From assembly GCF_025905425.1 (NCBI RefSeq), contig NZ_CP109603.1:4108501-4172500 (forward strand): 64,000 bases of DNA, given 5' to 3'. The notes under the pieces were generated by a model. The model was not told the DNA's origin. It saw only the letters and a list, made by a program, of their open reading frames with translations, and ran no database searches. Each line of letters opens with the position of its first letter. The stretch's first letter is position 1. The DNA is from Pseudomonas putida (GTDB taxonomy: Bacteria; Pseudomonadota; Gammaproteobacteria; Pseudomonadales; Pseudomonadaceae). This document shows positions 28,186-37,577 of this stretch, piece after piece. The position numbers were made by a program, and so were the translations under genes.

Positions 28186-29388
28186 TCACAGTTGCAGGCC
28201 CTGATTGAGTTGCATGATCGGTAGCAGCACCGCCAGTACGATGAACAGCACCACGGCGCCCATCACCAGGATCATCAGCGGTTCGAAAAGCGCCATGGCG
28301 GTGTCCACCTGGCGGGCGAAACCGCGCTCCTGGTCGTCGGCCACGCGTTCGAGCATGTCGGCCAAGGTGCCGCTGGCCTCGCCGCTGCCAACCATGTTCA
28401 CCAGCAACGGCGGAAACTGCTGGCAGGCATCCAGCGCACGGTGCAGGCTGGTGCCGCCCTGCACCTGCTGGCGCACGTGCTCCATGGCCAGGCGGATGCG
28501 CCGGTTGGCGACCGTCTCGGTGGCCACTTGCAGGGCTTCGAGCAGGGCCACGCCGCTGCCGCTAAGAATCGCCAGGCTGCGCGCCAAGCGCGCGCTTTCC
28601 AGCACCTGCAACAGGCCGCCGATACGGGGCAGGCGCAACAGCCACGCGTCACGTCGCAGGCACCACTGCGGCTTGCGTAGCAGCCAGCTGGCAAGCAGCG
28701 CACTTGCCAGCGCCAACCCCAGCAGCCAGGGCCCAGCGTGTACCAGCCCTTGGCTCACGCCGATCAGCAATGCGGTAATCAGCGGCAGGCTCTGCCCGGC
28801 GTGGGCGAACTGTTCGGTGAGCTTGGGCACCACGAAGGTCATCAGGCCGATCACCACGGCAAGCGACACGCCCATCAGCACACAGGGGTAGATCAACGCG
28901 GTACGCGCCTTGTGCTGTTGCCGTTGCACCTGCTCCAGGTGATCGGCCAGCCGCGTGAGCACCTGGGCCAGGCGCCCGGACCGCTCGCCTGCTTCGACCA
29001 GCGCACAGTAAAGGCCGCTGAACGGCGCCCCCTGGCGCGCCAAGCTACGTGCCAGCCCCAGGCCTTCGGCGAGCGAGCCGCGCAAGGCCACCAGCACGCT
29101 GTGCAAGGCCGGCTGGCGCAGTTGCCGTTCGAGGGTGGCCAAGGCATCGACCAACGGAATGCCCGCACCGGTCAGGGTCGCCAACTGGCGGGTCAGTTCG
29201 CACAGCTGTGCGCGGTTCAAGCGCTGGCGGCGGGGTTGCCGGGTACCTGCCTCTTGGCGCTGCAACTGGCGGGCGAACAGGCCCTGCTCACGTAACAGCT
29301 GGCGCGCATGGCGCTCGCTGTCGGCCTGCAAGCTGGCCTTGTGGGCCTTGCCGGCCAGGTCGATGGCTTGATAACGATAGGTCGGCAT
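28186..29388 (-). CDS. gspF: Type II secretion inner-membrane protein GspF
   Basis: A 400-residue polytopic protein with two homologous GspF/PilC domains. It starts MPTYRYQAIDLAGKAHKASLQADSERHARQLLREQGLFARQL. Domain 1 contains LTRQLATLTGAGIPLVDALATLERQ and domain 2 ARLARSLAILSGSGVALLEALQVATETVAN. Membrane segments occur near 170-190, 215-240 and 370-395. It couples GspE motion to pseudopilus assembly. Three bases separate it from gspE. Confidence 0.97.
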   Translation of the reverse strand: MPTYRYQAIDLAGKAHKASLQADSERHARQLLREQGLFARQLQRQEAGTRQPRRQRLNRAQLCELTRQLATLTGAGIPLVDALATLERQLRQPALHSVLVALRGSLAEGLGLARSLARQGAPFSGLYCALVEAGERSGRLAQVLTRLADHLEQVQRQQHKARTALIYPCVLMGVSLAVVIGLMTFVVPKLTEQFAHAGQSLPLITALLIGVSQGLVHAGPWLLGLALASALLASWLLRKPQWCLRRDAWLLRLPRIGGLLQVLESARLARSLAILSGSGVALLEALQVATETVANRRIRLAMEHVRQQVQGGTSLHRALDACQQFPPLLVNMVGSGEASGTLADMLERVADDQERGFARQVDTAMALFEPLMILVMGAVVLFIVLAVLLPIMQLNQGLQL

Positions 29389-29391
29389 GGC

Positions 29392-30843
29392 TCAGCCCTG
29401 CACCACGCGCAGCACTTCGGCCAGGCTGGTCTCGCCACGCGCCAGGCAATCGCTGGCCATGGCGACCAGGCTGCGCCGACGATCAGCCAGGTAATCCTGC
29501 ATGGCTTGTTCACTGGCGCCGTCGTACAGCAGCGCGATCAGGCCCGCGTCCAGCTCGACGAATTCGTACAGGCCCAGGCGCCCGACATAGCCGCTGCCTT
29601 GGCACTGCTCGCAACCCACGGCGTGATAGCTGCTGCCCAGCGCGCACAGTTCAGGCCACAGGTCACGCTCGGCCGCTTGTAGCGGCTGCGCCACCGCGCA
29701 CTGGCACAGCCGCCGCACCAGGCGCTGCGCAAGCACACCGCGCAGGCACGATGCGATCAGGAAGGGTTCGATGCCCATGTCGCGCAAGCGGGTCACCGCG
29801 CCCACGGCACTGTTGGTGTGCAGGGTCGACAGCACCAGGTGGCCGGTAAGGCTGGCCTGCACGGCAATCTGGGCGGTCTCCTGGTCGCGGATTTCACCCA
29901 GCATGATCACATCCGGGTCCTGGCGCAGGATGGCGCGCAGGCCAGTGGCAAACGTCAGCCCTGCGCGGGGGTTGATCGCGGTCTGGCCGATACCGGCGAT
30001 GGCGTACTCCACCGGGTCTTCGACGGTAAGGATGTTGCGGCTGCCATCATTGAGGCTGTTGAGGCTGGCGTACAGCGTGGTGGTCTTACCCGAGCCGGTC
30101 GGGCCGGTGGACAGCACGATGCCATTGGGCCGCGCCAGGCAATTGCGCAGGCCATTGAGCACCGCTGCCGGCATACCCAGGTTGTCCAGCGCCAGCAGGC
30201 TGGCCTGCTTGTCGAGCACACGCATCACCACCCGCTCGCCGTGGATGCCAGGCAGGGTCGAGACGCGCACGTCCACCTCACGTCCGGCTGCCCGCAAGGT
30301 GATGCGACCGTCCTGGGGCTGGCGTTTTTCGGCGATGTCCAGCCGGGCCATGACCTTGATCCGCGACACCAGCATCGCCGACAGCGCCCGTGGCGGGCGC
30401 AGCACCTCGCGCAGGTGGCCGTCGACGCGCAGGCGCACCACCAGGCTCTGCTCGAAGGTCTCGATATGAATGTCCGAGGCACGCAGGCGCAGGGCCTGGC
30501 CGAACAGGCCGTTGATCAGGCGGATCACCGGCGCCTCGTCATCGCTTTCGAGCAAGTCCTCGATGCGCGGCATTTCGCTCATCAGGCTGTCCAGGTCAAC
30601 CTGGTCGCCAATCCCTTCGATCAGCGCTTCGGTGGCCGCATCGCCTGCCTGATAGAGCTGGCCCAGTTGCTCGTCGAAGGCCGCAGGCTCCAGGTAGGTC
30701 AGCGCACTGGGCTGGCCATGCACCCGCAGCAGCTCCTGCAACTGGTCGCTGTCGGCGTCGCGGCGCAGCCACAATTGCCAGCCGCCCTGCATCGGGGTCA
30801 TGGCCAGGCCCGCCTGGCGTGCCAGCCGGTAGGGCAGCATCAC
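29392..30843 (-). CDS. gspE: Type II secretion ATPase GspE
   Basis: A 483-residue secretion ATPase. The N1E domain binds GspL. The catalytic core has Walker [16 protein letters not shown], Asp box [13 protein letters not shown], Walker [36 protein letters not shown], and a C-terminal cysteine-rich metal motif (LCQC...[13 protein letters not shown]). It supplies energy for pseudopilus extension. The start ATG overlaps the gspD stop by 4 bases. Confidence 0.98.
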   Translation of the reverse strand: MMLPYRLARQAGLAMTPMQGGWQLWLRRDADSDQLQELLRVHGQPSALTYLEPAAFDEQLGQLYQAGDAATEALIEGIGDQVDLDSLMSEMPRIEDLLESDDEAPVIRLINGLFGQALRLRASDIHIETFEQSLVVRLRVDGHLREVLRPPRALSAMLVSRIKVMARLDIAEKRQPQDGRITLRAAGREVDVRVSTLPGIHGERVVMRVLDKQASLLALDNLGMPAAVLNGLRNCLARPNGIVLSTGPTGSGKTTTLYASLNSLNDGSRNILTVEDPVEYAIAGIGQTAINPRAGLTFATGLRAILRQDPDVIMLGEIRDQETAQIAVQASLTGHLVLSTLHTNSAVGAVTRLRDMGIEPFLIASCLRGVLAQRLVRRLCQCAVAQPLQAAERDLWPELCALGSSYHAVGCEQCQGSGYVGRLGLYEFVELDAGLIALLYDGASEQAMQDYLADRRRSLVAMASDCLARGETSLAEVLRVVQG

Positions 30844-32615
30844 CAGGTGCCTCCTTCCAGGCGCGCCCTGCTTGCGGGGAACACCTGCAGCAGCGGCGTG
30901 CCGCCTTCAGCGCCAGCAAGGTCCGGCAGTTGCAGCGGGGTGGTCTGTTGCAGGGTGCGGTACTTGTCTTCGCTGAGCCCGGCCAGGCTCGGCCCGTCGC
31001 GCAGGATGCGCGGGCGGATGAAGACCATCAGGTTCTGCTTGGTGTTCTTGCTGGCATCGGAGCGGAACAGGCGGCCCAGATACGGGATGTCACCGAGCAG
31101 TGGTACCCGCTGGTTGCTGGTGCTCAGCTCGTCGCTGATCAGCCCGCCCAGAATCACCAGGCCGTTGTCTTCGACCATGACCTTGGTCTTGATCTCGCGC
31201 TTGTTGGTGATCACATCGCTGGCAGCGCTGGATTCGGCAATCGACGAGACCTCCTGAACAATGTCCAGGCGCACGCTGTTGTCGATGTTGATCTGCGGTT
31301 TGATCCGCAGCTTTACCCCCACCTCCTTGCGCTCGATGGTCTGGTAGGGGTTGGCGTTGTTCTGCGTTACGGAGCCTGTGACGAAGGGCACTTCCTGGCC
31401 GACCAGGATTGACGCCTCGGCGTTGTCCAGGGTCAGCAAGGTCGGAGTGGACAGCAGGTTGAAACCGCTCTTGCCCTTGAGCGCATTGACCAGCATGGCG
31501 AAGTTGAAACCGCCACCAAAGTGGCCAATGCCGGCGGTGGCACCGGTGGTGGCAGACAGCAGCTTGCCCAGTGCCTCATTGTCGTCGCTGGCAGCCGCCC
31601 CCGCGATATTGGCGATGTTCACCCCATTGCTGCCGAAGTTGACGATACCGGCCCCGAACTTCTCATCGGCGAACAGCCACTGCACACCCAGCTCCTGGGC
31701 ACTGCTGTCGGACACCTCGGCGATGATCGCCTCGACCACCACCTGGGCACGGCGGATGTCCAGTTGCTCGACGATGGCACGGTAGGCAGCCAGCTCGCTG
31801 TCGGGGCCGACCATGACCACGGCGTTGGTACCCTCTTCGTACTCCAGGCGAATACCCGAGCCACCGGCGCTGGCCATCACCGGCCTGTCCTTCACCTCCC
31901 CTTCGCCCGCGCTTTCTGCCGGCGCCACGCCTTCCTGGCTGAGCCCGCGCAGCACCTTGACCACTTCACTGGCAGTGGCGTGCCGCAGGTAGATGACCTG
32001 GGTGCTGACGCTGCCCACTGCTTCGCTGGGGCGGTCGAGCTGGCGCAGCAGGCTGGCGATGCGTTCGAGGTTGCTGCGCCAGTCGGTAACCACCAACTGG
32101 TGAGCGGCCGGGTACGGGGTGATCACCCCTACCCGTGGGTCGATCAGGGGCTTGAGGATGCCCAGCACCTGCTCGGTGGCGGCGTTGCGTAAATCGAATA
32201 CCCGCGTGGCTACGCTGTCGCTGCCCGCGCCCTGCTGCCCGGTAGGCTCCACCGGCACCGGTTCCAGGCGCGCAGCCTGGTCGGGAACGATCTTCACGCT
32301 GCCGTTGGGCAGATCGACCGTGGCGTAGCCCTGGGCACGCAGCTGCGCGAGGAAGATGTCATAGATGGCATCGGCGTCGTGCAGATCGACCGTGCGCACG
32401 GTGACCTTGCCCTTGACCCGCGGGTCGACGATGAACGTGGTGCCGGTGATGCGCGACACACTGTCGATGAACTCGCCCAGTTCGGTGTCGACGAAGTTCA
32501 CCTCATACATCGGCGTGCCGTTGTCATCGAACACCGGCTCTTCAGCGCAAGCGCTGGGCAGGCCCACGGCCAGGGCCAGGCTCAGTGCAGCCGCCATGCA
32601 GTATCTAACAGGCAT
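30840..32615 (-). CDS. gspD: Type II secretion outer-membrane secretin GspD
   Basis: A 591-residue secretin: signal peptide ([24 protein letters not shown]), N0 domain ([37 protein letters not shown]), three N1-N3 repeats, and the C-terminal barrel with [29 protein letters not shown] and [37 protein letters not shown]. An AAGGA ribosome site lies 6 bases before the ATG. There is no obvious pilotin gene nearby. Confidence 0.97.
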   Translation of the reverse strand: MPVRYCMAAALSLALAVGLPSACAEEPVFDDNGTPMYEVNFVDTELGEFIDSVSRITGTTFIVDPRVKGKVTVRTVDLHDADAIYDIFLAQLRAQGYATVDLPNGSVKIVPDQAARLEPVPVEPTGQQGAGSDSVATRVFDLRNAATEQVLGILKPLIDPRVGVITPYPAAHQLVVTDWRSNLERIASLLRQLDRPSEAVGSVSTQVIYLRHATASEVVKVLRGLSQEGVAPAESAGEGEVKDRPVMASAGGSGIRLEYEEGTNAVVMVGPDSELAAYRAIVEQLDIRRAQVVVEAIIAEVSDSSAQELGVQWLFADEKFGAGIVNFGSNGVNIANIAGAAASDDNEALGKLLSATTGATAGIGHFGGGFNFAMLVNALKGKSGFNLLSTPTLLTLDNAEASILVGQEVPFVTGSVTQNNANPYQTIERKEVGVKLRIKPQINIDNSVRLDIVQEVSSIAESSAASDVITNKREIKTKVMVEDNGLVILGGLISDELSTSNQRVPLLGDIPYLGRLFRSDASKNTKQNLMVFIRPRILRDGPSLAGLSEDKYRTLQQTTPLQLPDLAGAEGGTPLLQVFPASRARLEGGTW

Positions 32616-32618
32616 CGT

Positions 32619-33044
32619 TCATCCTTGCCGCTTGAAGCCGGTCACGGCGGGGCGTGGCGGCCAGGGCAGGCGTTCACGCCGCCCCTGGTTGTTGAAAATC
32701 AGGCCATCGCTGTCGATGTCCTGCAGCACGATCCCTGGCGCCAGGCGCTGGCCGCGAGCCAGGGTGCGCACCTGCTGGCCGTAGCGCAGTACCACCACGC
32801 TGGCCGACAACGGCTGGGCCTTGAGGCCGCCGAGGTAATGCAGCGGCAAACGGGTCATGGCGATCGCGCCGTCGTCGGCGGGCGCCTGCCAGAGGCCAAC
32901 CATCAACCCAGGCAGTTGAACTTCAACCGCCTTGGAGGGGCTGGCCGGTTGTGGCTGGCGGCCCAGTTGCAGCACGCACTGTGCAGCGAGCCAGCCGGCC
33001 AGGGTCAGGCAAGCGCCGGTGAGCAGCCGTGAAGCGAAGTTCAC
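32619..33044 (-). CDS. gspC: Type II secretion protein GspC (short form)
   Basis: A 141-residue protein starting at GTG 33044, which overlaps the stop of the preceding gene (GTGA). One membrane segment (LLTGACLTLAGWLAAQCVLQL) is followed by a homology-region domain: LPGLMVGLWQAPADDGAIAMTRLPLHYLGGLKAQPLSASVVVLRYG, then QRLAPGIVLQDIDSDGLIFNNQGRRERLPW. It ends there, without the C-terminal PDZ or coiled coil that many GspC/XcpP proteins use for substrate recognition. Confidence 0.87.
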   Translation of the reverse strand: MNFASRLLTGACLTLAGWLAAQCVLQLGRQPQPASPSKAVEVQLPGLMVGLWQAPADDGAIAMTRLPLHYLGGLKAQPLSASVVVLRYGQQVRTLARGQRLAPGIVLQDIDSDGLIFNNQGRRERLPWPPRPAVTGFKRQG

Positions 33045-34693
33045 GAAGCCATCTGCCGGGGATGCCAACCGGGGTGGCCCTGTACATAGCGCACCTGGGG
33101 CAATTGCAGCGGTGCCAGTTGCCAGTCCGGCTGCTGACGCGCCAGCCAGGCTTCTACCCGTTGCCACAGCGGTGCGCCAGCCTGCGACTCGAACTGCAGG
33201 CCGAACGTGCGGCACAGCCCCTGGACCGGCTCCAGGCCGGTGATGCGCTTGCCTTGCGGGCTGTAGCTGACGCCCCAGGCTTGGGTTTGCCAGCGCGGCA
33301 GGTCCTGGCTGTTATCCAGCAGCAGCGGGTCGCCGAACAGCTGTTCAGCGGCATTTTCCAGCACTTGCTCGACCTGCCGGGCCGGGGCCTCGACCACCGG
33401 GGCCGGGTAACTCCCAGTCAGGCTGATCAAGTGCTCGCGGGTAATCGCTGCACCTGCGGCCAACGGGCAGTCGTAACGCAGGCCCGGCAATAGCACGGGC
33501 ATGCTGCCGTCATCGGCCAGAGCCTGATGCAGCAGGCGGTCCCAGCTGCCGCCACGGGTGTCACGCCGCCACAAGTTCTGGGGCGCCCGGGCCAGCGGTT
33601 GATCGAGCCACGCCGCATGGCCAGCGCGCTGTTGGCGCAACTGCGCCTGCAACTGCCCGGCACGCACCTGCGCAGCCGGTGCCAGCTGGTGTTCGAACGC
33701 CGGGAAGAACCGACCCTCGAACTGCCATTGACCAGCCACCTGCTGACAGCGCAAGCGAAACGCCCCGCTGCCCCGGCACCCGGCGAACAACACCGGCACG
33801 CGGCGGCCGCTGGCCTGGGTGGCCAGCACTGGCGCCGGCCACAGGTCTTGGCCGCGCGCGCACAGCAACACGTCAATTGCCGGCAGCCGTTCAGCCAGCC
33901 ACAGACCCGGCCCGGTACCGACATCGGCCATGGCCACGACCAGGTCCGCCTCGCGCCGGGCCTGTTCGAACACCGGCAGCAAAGATTGATACCACTGTTT
34001 AAGGGAGGCTTTCTGGTCCTGGGCGTAAGGGTCGGTCACACCGACCACGGCAATGCGCGCACCGCCCCGCTCGAACAAGTGCAGGGGTTCAAGGCCGAGG
34101 CCTTGGCGGTGTTCATCGGCGAGCCCTGCGCCAAGCGTAATGGCAGGAGACTGAGCGTAGAGTGCCGTGCTGCGCTGCGGCCAGAGCACCCGCTCGTCGC
34201 TGCTGACGCGCACTTCGCTGCCCAGCAGTTGGCTGCCCTGCACGCCACTTTCACCTTGGGTCAGGTAGGCCAGGCCACTGCCGTTCCAGCCTTGGCCGTT
34301 CTCCAGGGTCAGGCTGTTGCCCGCCCCGGCCTCGCCACGCAACTGTTCCAGCAGCGCTGCCAATACCGCATAGCCGCCCAGGTTGGCCTCATCGGCCCGG
34401 CCGGCATCGAGCAGCGGCGCCAGTTGCGGGAAAGCGGTGCTGGCGCTGGTGCCGGTCATCCACGGCGCACGCCCGAGGTGGCTGACCGGCCCCAGGCGCG
34501 TCGCCGGGACTACGGCCAGGCCGAGCTGGCGGGCATCGAGGGTGTCAGCGACATAAAGCAAATCCAGGCTGGCGTTGCCACCGCGCTGCCCTGGCAAGGC
34601 GGAACAGGCGCCGAGCAACGGTGCCAAGGCACCGACACCCATCCAGCTGATCACTTCGCGCCTGTTCACACTGCTTGCCATCGAGCCCGCCAT
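33041..34693 (-). CDS. SoxB/5'-nucleotidase-like protein with Tat signal and lipobox; metal ligands missing
   Basis: A 550-residue exported protein. The N-terminus shows a twin arginine (VNRREVISWMGVGALAPLLGAC) and a lipobox LGAC. The body aligns by eye with SoxB: WNGSGLAYLTQGE, VVGVTDPYAQDQ, IDVLLCARGQDLWPAPVL and the C-terminal domain DRLLHQALADDGSMPVLLPGLRYDCPLAAGAAITREHLISLTGSYPA. Family metal ligands look replaced: DxH reads DTL, the NHE/GHWE box reads SSDER, and GHTH reads ARGQ. It may be a non-catalytic binding protein. It is the first gene of the gsp operon, overlapping gspC; ATG 34681 is an alternative start. Confidence 0.75.
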   Translation of the reverse strand: MAGSMASSVNRREVISWMGVGALAPLLGACSALPGQRGGNASLDLLYVADTLDARQLGLAVVPATRLGPVSHLGRAPWMTGTSASTAFPQLAPLLDAGRADEANLGGYAVLAALLEQLRGEAGAGNSLTLENGQGWNGSGLAYLTQGESGVQGSQLLGSEVRVSSDERVLWPQRSTALYAQSPAITLGAGLADEHRQGLGLEPLHLFERGGARIAVVGVTDPYAQDQKASLKQWYQSLLPVFEQARREADLVVAMADVGTGPGLWLAERLPAIDVLLCARGQDLWPAPVLATQASGRRVPVLFAGCRGSGAFRLRCQQVAGQWQFEGRFFPAFEHQLAPAAQVRAGQLQAQLRQQRAGHAAWLDQPLARAPQNLWRRDTRGGSWDRLLHQALADDGSMPVLLPGLRYDCPLAAGAAITREHLISLTGSYPAPVVEAPARQVEQVLENAAEQLFGDPLLLDNSQDLPRWQTQAWGVSYSPQGKRITGLEPVQGLCRTFGLQFESQAGAPLWQRVEAWLARQQPDWQLAPLQLPQVRYVQGHPGWHPRQMAS

Positions 34694-34737
34694 CCTTATC
34701 CAAGTTCACGTTGGGCCCCGGATGTTGCGGCGTTCGC

Positions 34738-34755
34738 ATGACAGTTTGATGGCAG
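34738..34755 (-). promoter_or_regulatory. Pho box-like site before the SoxB-like/gsp operon
   Basis: On the minus strand CTGCCATCAAACTGTCAT matches the Pho box (two CTGTCAT repeats 11 bases apart) at 15 of 18 positions. Ten bases downstream is CAACAT, a possible weak -10. The site lies 45 bases upstream of the gene start at 34693. Confidence 0.7.
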
Positions 34756-34821
34756 AAATCCGACAACGATTCCAAATCGATCTGTCGGGCACGAACGTAA
34801 GAACGTGCAGTTTTAAGCGCG

Positions 34822-34839
34822 CTTTCACATTTCTGCCAA
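34822..34839 (+). promoter_or_regulatory. Weak Pho box-like site and -10 before phoX
   Basis: CTTTCACATTTCTGCCAA keeps the 11-base repeat spacing of a Pho box with 12 of 18 strict matches. CATACT at 34848-34853 is a -10 candidate 8 bases further on, the usual place for a PhoB-activated promoter. phoX starts 52 bases later. Confidence 0.5.
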
Positions 34840-34905
34840 GGAATCATCATACTTGCGCTCTACAGTCGCGGTTTCTTTCAACTCAGCCAACATAAGGACA
34901 CCCTG

Positions 34906-36984
34906 ATGAGTCGAGATACCGGCGACAACCTGGACCGGAACCACAGCGGCAATCTGCCGATGGCCAGCGTCATGGACGCTTACCTGAGCCGCCGCAGCGT
35001 GATGCGCGGCAGCCTGGGCGCCGCCATCGCCATGATCGCCGGTACCGGCCTGACAGGCTGCTTCGACGGTGGTGGCGGTTCCGATCACGATGATCCTGTC
35101 ACCGAACCGCCGGTGACCGAGCCACCTGTAACCGAACCGGAAGTCCCGAAACTGGCACTGGGTTTCCAGTCCATCCCAGGCTCGCGTACCGATGCCTGTG
35201 TCGTCGCGGCAGGCTACAGCGCCTACGTGCTGGCGCCATGGGGCACGCCGCTGAACAGCAATGCCAACCCGTGGAAGTCCGATGGCAGCAACACCTCGAC
35301 CGACCAGGCCAATGCCATGGGCATGCACCACGACGGCATGCACTTCTTCCCTATCAATGGCAGCTCCGAAGACGGTTTGCTGGCCATCAACTTCGAGTAC
35401 ATCGACGCGGCCGCCCTGCACCCGGCTGGCCCGACCACTGACGTCAACGGCAAGCGCCCGGCCGAAGAGATCCGCAAAGAGATCAACGCCCACGGCGCCG
35501 GCGTAGTACGCCTGCAAAAAGTCAGTGGGCGCTGGCAGGTGGTCGACAACGACCCACTGAACCGCCGCTTCACCACCGCCTCGCGCATGGAGATCACCGG
35601 CCCGCTGCGCGGTACCGACCACGTCAAGACCAAGTACTCCACTGGCGGCACTCACTGCCGCGGCACCAACAACAACTGCGGCAACGGCTACACCCCCTGG
35701 GGCACTTACCTGACCTGCGAAGAGAACTGGCCGGGCATTTTCGTCAACAAAGGCACCCGCCCTGAAGACCAGCGCCGTATTGGTGTCGGCACTTCCAACG
35801 GCCAGTACAAATGGGAAAGCGCCGCCGGTGACAGCACCGAGGTGAATGACGAATTCGCCCGTTTCGATGTGACCGTCAAAGGCGCCAGCGCCGCCGACGA
35901 CTACCGCAACGAAGCCAGCACCTATGGTTACATCGTCGAGATCGACCCCTACAACAGCGCCACCCTGGCCACCAAGCGCACGGCGCTAGGCCGCTTCCGC
36001 CACGAAGGCTGCTGCCCAGGCCTGCCGGTGGCCGGCAAGCCGCTGGTCTGGTACATGGGCGACGACTCGAACAACGAGTACCTGTACAAGTTCGTCTCCA
36101 CCGCCGTGTGGGACGCCGCCGATGCAAGCCCAGCCGACCGCCTGGCCACCGGTGCCAAATACATGGACCAGGGCAAGCTCTACGTGGCCCGCTTCAATGC
36201 CGACGGCACGGGTGTATGGCTGTTGCTCGACGTGGCCACCGCCACCAGCGCCGGCAGCACCCTTGGCGCGCTGTACGGTGACCTGCCGGGCATCATCCTC
36301 AACACCCGTGGTGCTGGTGATGCCGTGGGCGCGACCCCAATGGACCGCCCGGAATGGACCACAGTCAATCCGCTCAATGGCGATGTCTACCTGACCCTGA
36401 CCAACAACAGTGCGCGTACCCCGGAAAAAGTCGACGCCGCCAACCCGCGTGGCCCGAACCGTCACGGCCACATTATCCGCTGGCACGAAAGCGACGATCA
36501 GCTGAGTTTCACCTGGGACATTTTCGTGTTTGGCGCCAATGCCGCCGGTACTGCTGACATCAACCGTTCCGGCCTGACCGAGCTGAACCAGTTCGCCAGC
36601 CCCGACGGCATGAGTTTCGATAGCCGTGGGGTGTTGTGGTTCGAGACCGACAACGGCGAAACCACCCTGACCGATTACACCAATGACCAGTTGCTGGCGG
36701 TGATCCCTACCGATCTGGTGGATGCCACGGGCAAGCAAGTGCCGGTCAACGCGCAAAACCAGGTGGATTTGCGGCGCTTCTTTGTCGGGCCGAACGGCTG
36801 CGAGGTGACCGGGATTGCCTTCAGCCCGGACAACAAGTCGATGTTCGTGAACATCCAGCATCCGGAGAACTGGCCATATACCGACAAGGCTACCGATGCT
36901 ACCCCGGCAGGGGGCACGGTAAGGCCGCGGGCTTCGACAGTGGTGATTCAGCGTGATGATGGCGGGGAGATCGGGACGGTCTGA
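34906..36984 (+). CDS. phoX: PhoX family alkaline phosphatase (Tat signal, lipobox)
   Basis: A 692-residue PhoX (DUF839) phosphatase, a Ca/Fe-dependent phosphomonoesterase. The N-terminal twin arginine SRRSVMRGSLGAAIAMIAGTGLTGC ends in a lipobox LTGC. A flexible linker of TEPPV repeats follows, then the catalytic domain with HCRGTNNNCGNGYTPWGTYLTCEENWPG, GRFRHEGC and the late block GLTELNQFASPDGMSFDSRGVLWFETDNGE. It is divergent from the SoxB-like/gsp operon. Context suggests Tat export and then T2SS-dependent release or surface display under phosphate limitation. Start ATG 34906 follows AAGGA. Confidence 0.93.
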   Translation: MSRDTGDNLDRNHSGNLPMASVMDAYLSRRSVMRGSLGAAIAMIAGTGLTGCFDGGGGSDHDDPVTEPPVTEPPVTEPEVPKLALGFQSIPGSRTDACVVAAGYSAYVLAPWGTPLNSNANPWKSDGSNTSTDQANAMGMHHDGMHFFPINGSSEDGLLAINFEYIDAAALHPAGPTTDVNGKRPAEEIRKEINAHGAGVVRLQKVSGRWQVVDNDPLNRRFTTASRMEITGPLRGTDHVKTKYSTGGTHCRGTNNNCGNGYTPWGTYLTCEENWPGIFVNKGTRPEDQRRIGVGTSNGQYKWESAAGDSTEVNDEFARFDVTVKGASAADDYRNEASTYGYIVEIDPYNSATLATKRTALGRFRHEGCCPGLPVAGKPLVWYMGDDSNNEYLYKFVSTAVWDAADASPADRLATGAKYMDQGKLYVARFNADGTGVWLLLDVATATSAGSTLGALYGDLPGIILNTRGAGDAVGATPMDRPEWTTVNPLNGDVYLTLTNNSARTPEKVDAANPRGPNRHGHIIRWHESDDQLSFTWDIFVFGANAAGTADINRSGLTELNQFASPDGMSFDSRGVLWFETDNGETTLTDYTNDQLLAVIPTDLVDATGKQVPVNAQNQVDLRRFFVGPNGCEVTGIAFSPDNKSMFVNIQHPENWPYTDKATDATPAGGTVRPRASTVVIQRDDGGEIGTV

Positions 36985-37019
36985 CCGGGCGCTGGTCAGC
37001 CAGCCTTGCGCTGGCTGTA

Positions 37020-37052
37020 CCGGCCTCTTCGCGGGGCAAGCCCGCTCCCACA
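37020..37052. repeat. REP element, left arm flanking the 41-bp array
   Basis: CCGGCCTCTTCGCGGGGCAA and GCCCGCTCCCACA form one arm of a REP pair whose partner lies at 37537-37571. The expected short centre has been replaced by a 12-copy tandem array. Confidence 0.9.
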
Positions 37053-37545
37053 GGCACCCCGCTAGTCTCAAGGGCAGTGGGGGGACCTGTGGGAGGTACC
37101 CCGCTAGTCTCAAGGGCAGTGGGGGACCTGTGGGAGGCACCCCGCTAGTCTCAAGGGCAGTGGGGGACCTGTGGGAGGTACCCCACTAGTCTCAAGGGCA
37201 GTGGGGGACCTGTGGGAGGCACCCCGCTAGTCTCAAGGGCAGTGGGGGACCTGTGGGAGGCACCCCGCTAGTCTCAAGGGCAGTGGGGGACCTGTGGGAG
37301 GCACCCCGCTAGTCTCAAGGGCAGTGGGGGACCTGTGGGAGGCACCCCGCTAGTCTCAAGGGCAGTGGGGGACCTGTGGGAGGCACCCCGCTAGTCTCAA
37401 GGGCAGTGGGGGACCTGTGGGAGGCACCCCGCTAGTCTCAAGGGCAGTGGGGGACCTGTGGGAGGCACCCCGCTAGTCTCAAGGGCAGTGGGGGACCTGT
37501 GGGAGGTACCCCGCTAGTCTCAAGGGCAGTGGGGTACCTGTGGGA
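37053..37545. repeat. 41-bp tandem repeat array, 12 copies, inside a REP pair
   Basis: The marker CTAGTCT recurs at 37062, 37104, 37145, 37186, 37227, 37268, 37309, 37350, 37391, 37432, 37473 and 37514: period 41, with the first interval 42. Each unit reads ACCTGTGGGAGGCACCCCGC then TAGTCTCAAGGGCAGTGGGGG, with few changes (GGCACC or GGTACC). The CCTGTGGGAG part is the inner edge of the right REP arm, so the unit is REP edge plus loop. The array fills the space between phoX and gspK. No coding potential is supported. Confidence 0.95.
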
Positions 37546-37571
37546 GCGGGCTTGCCCCGCGAAGAGGCCGG
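37537..37571. repeat. REP element, right arm flanking the 41-bp array
   Basis: CCTGTGGGAGCGGGCTTGCC followed by CCGCGAAGAGGCCGG is the inverted partner of the arm at 37020-37052. It ends 6 bases from the gspK stop. Confidence 0.9.
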
Positions 37572-37577
37572 CGAGGT

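Noticed and set aside
24088..33044. Prepilin peptidase (gspO) in the T2SS cluster
   Set aside because: No such gene is present in the window; processing presumably uses a PilD encoded elsewhere.
37053..37545. Possible CRISPR array
   Set aside because: The 41-bp units are contiguous near-identical repeats with no unique spacers and no cas genes; they form a minisatellite.
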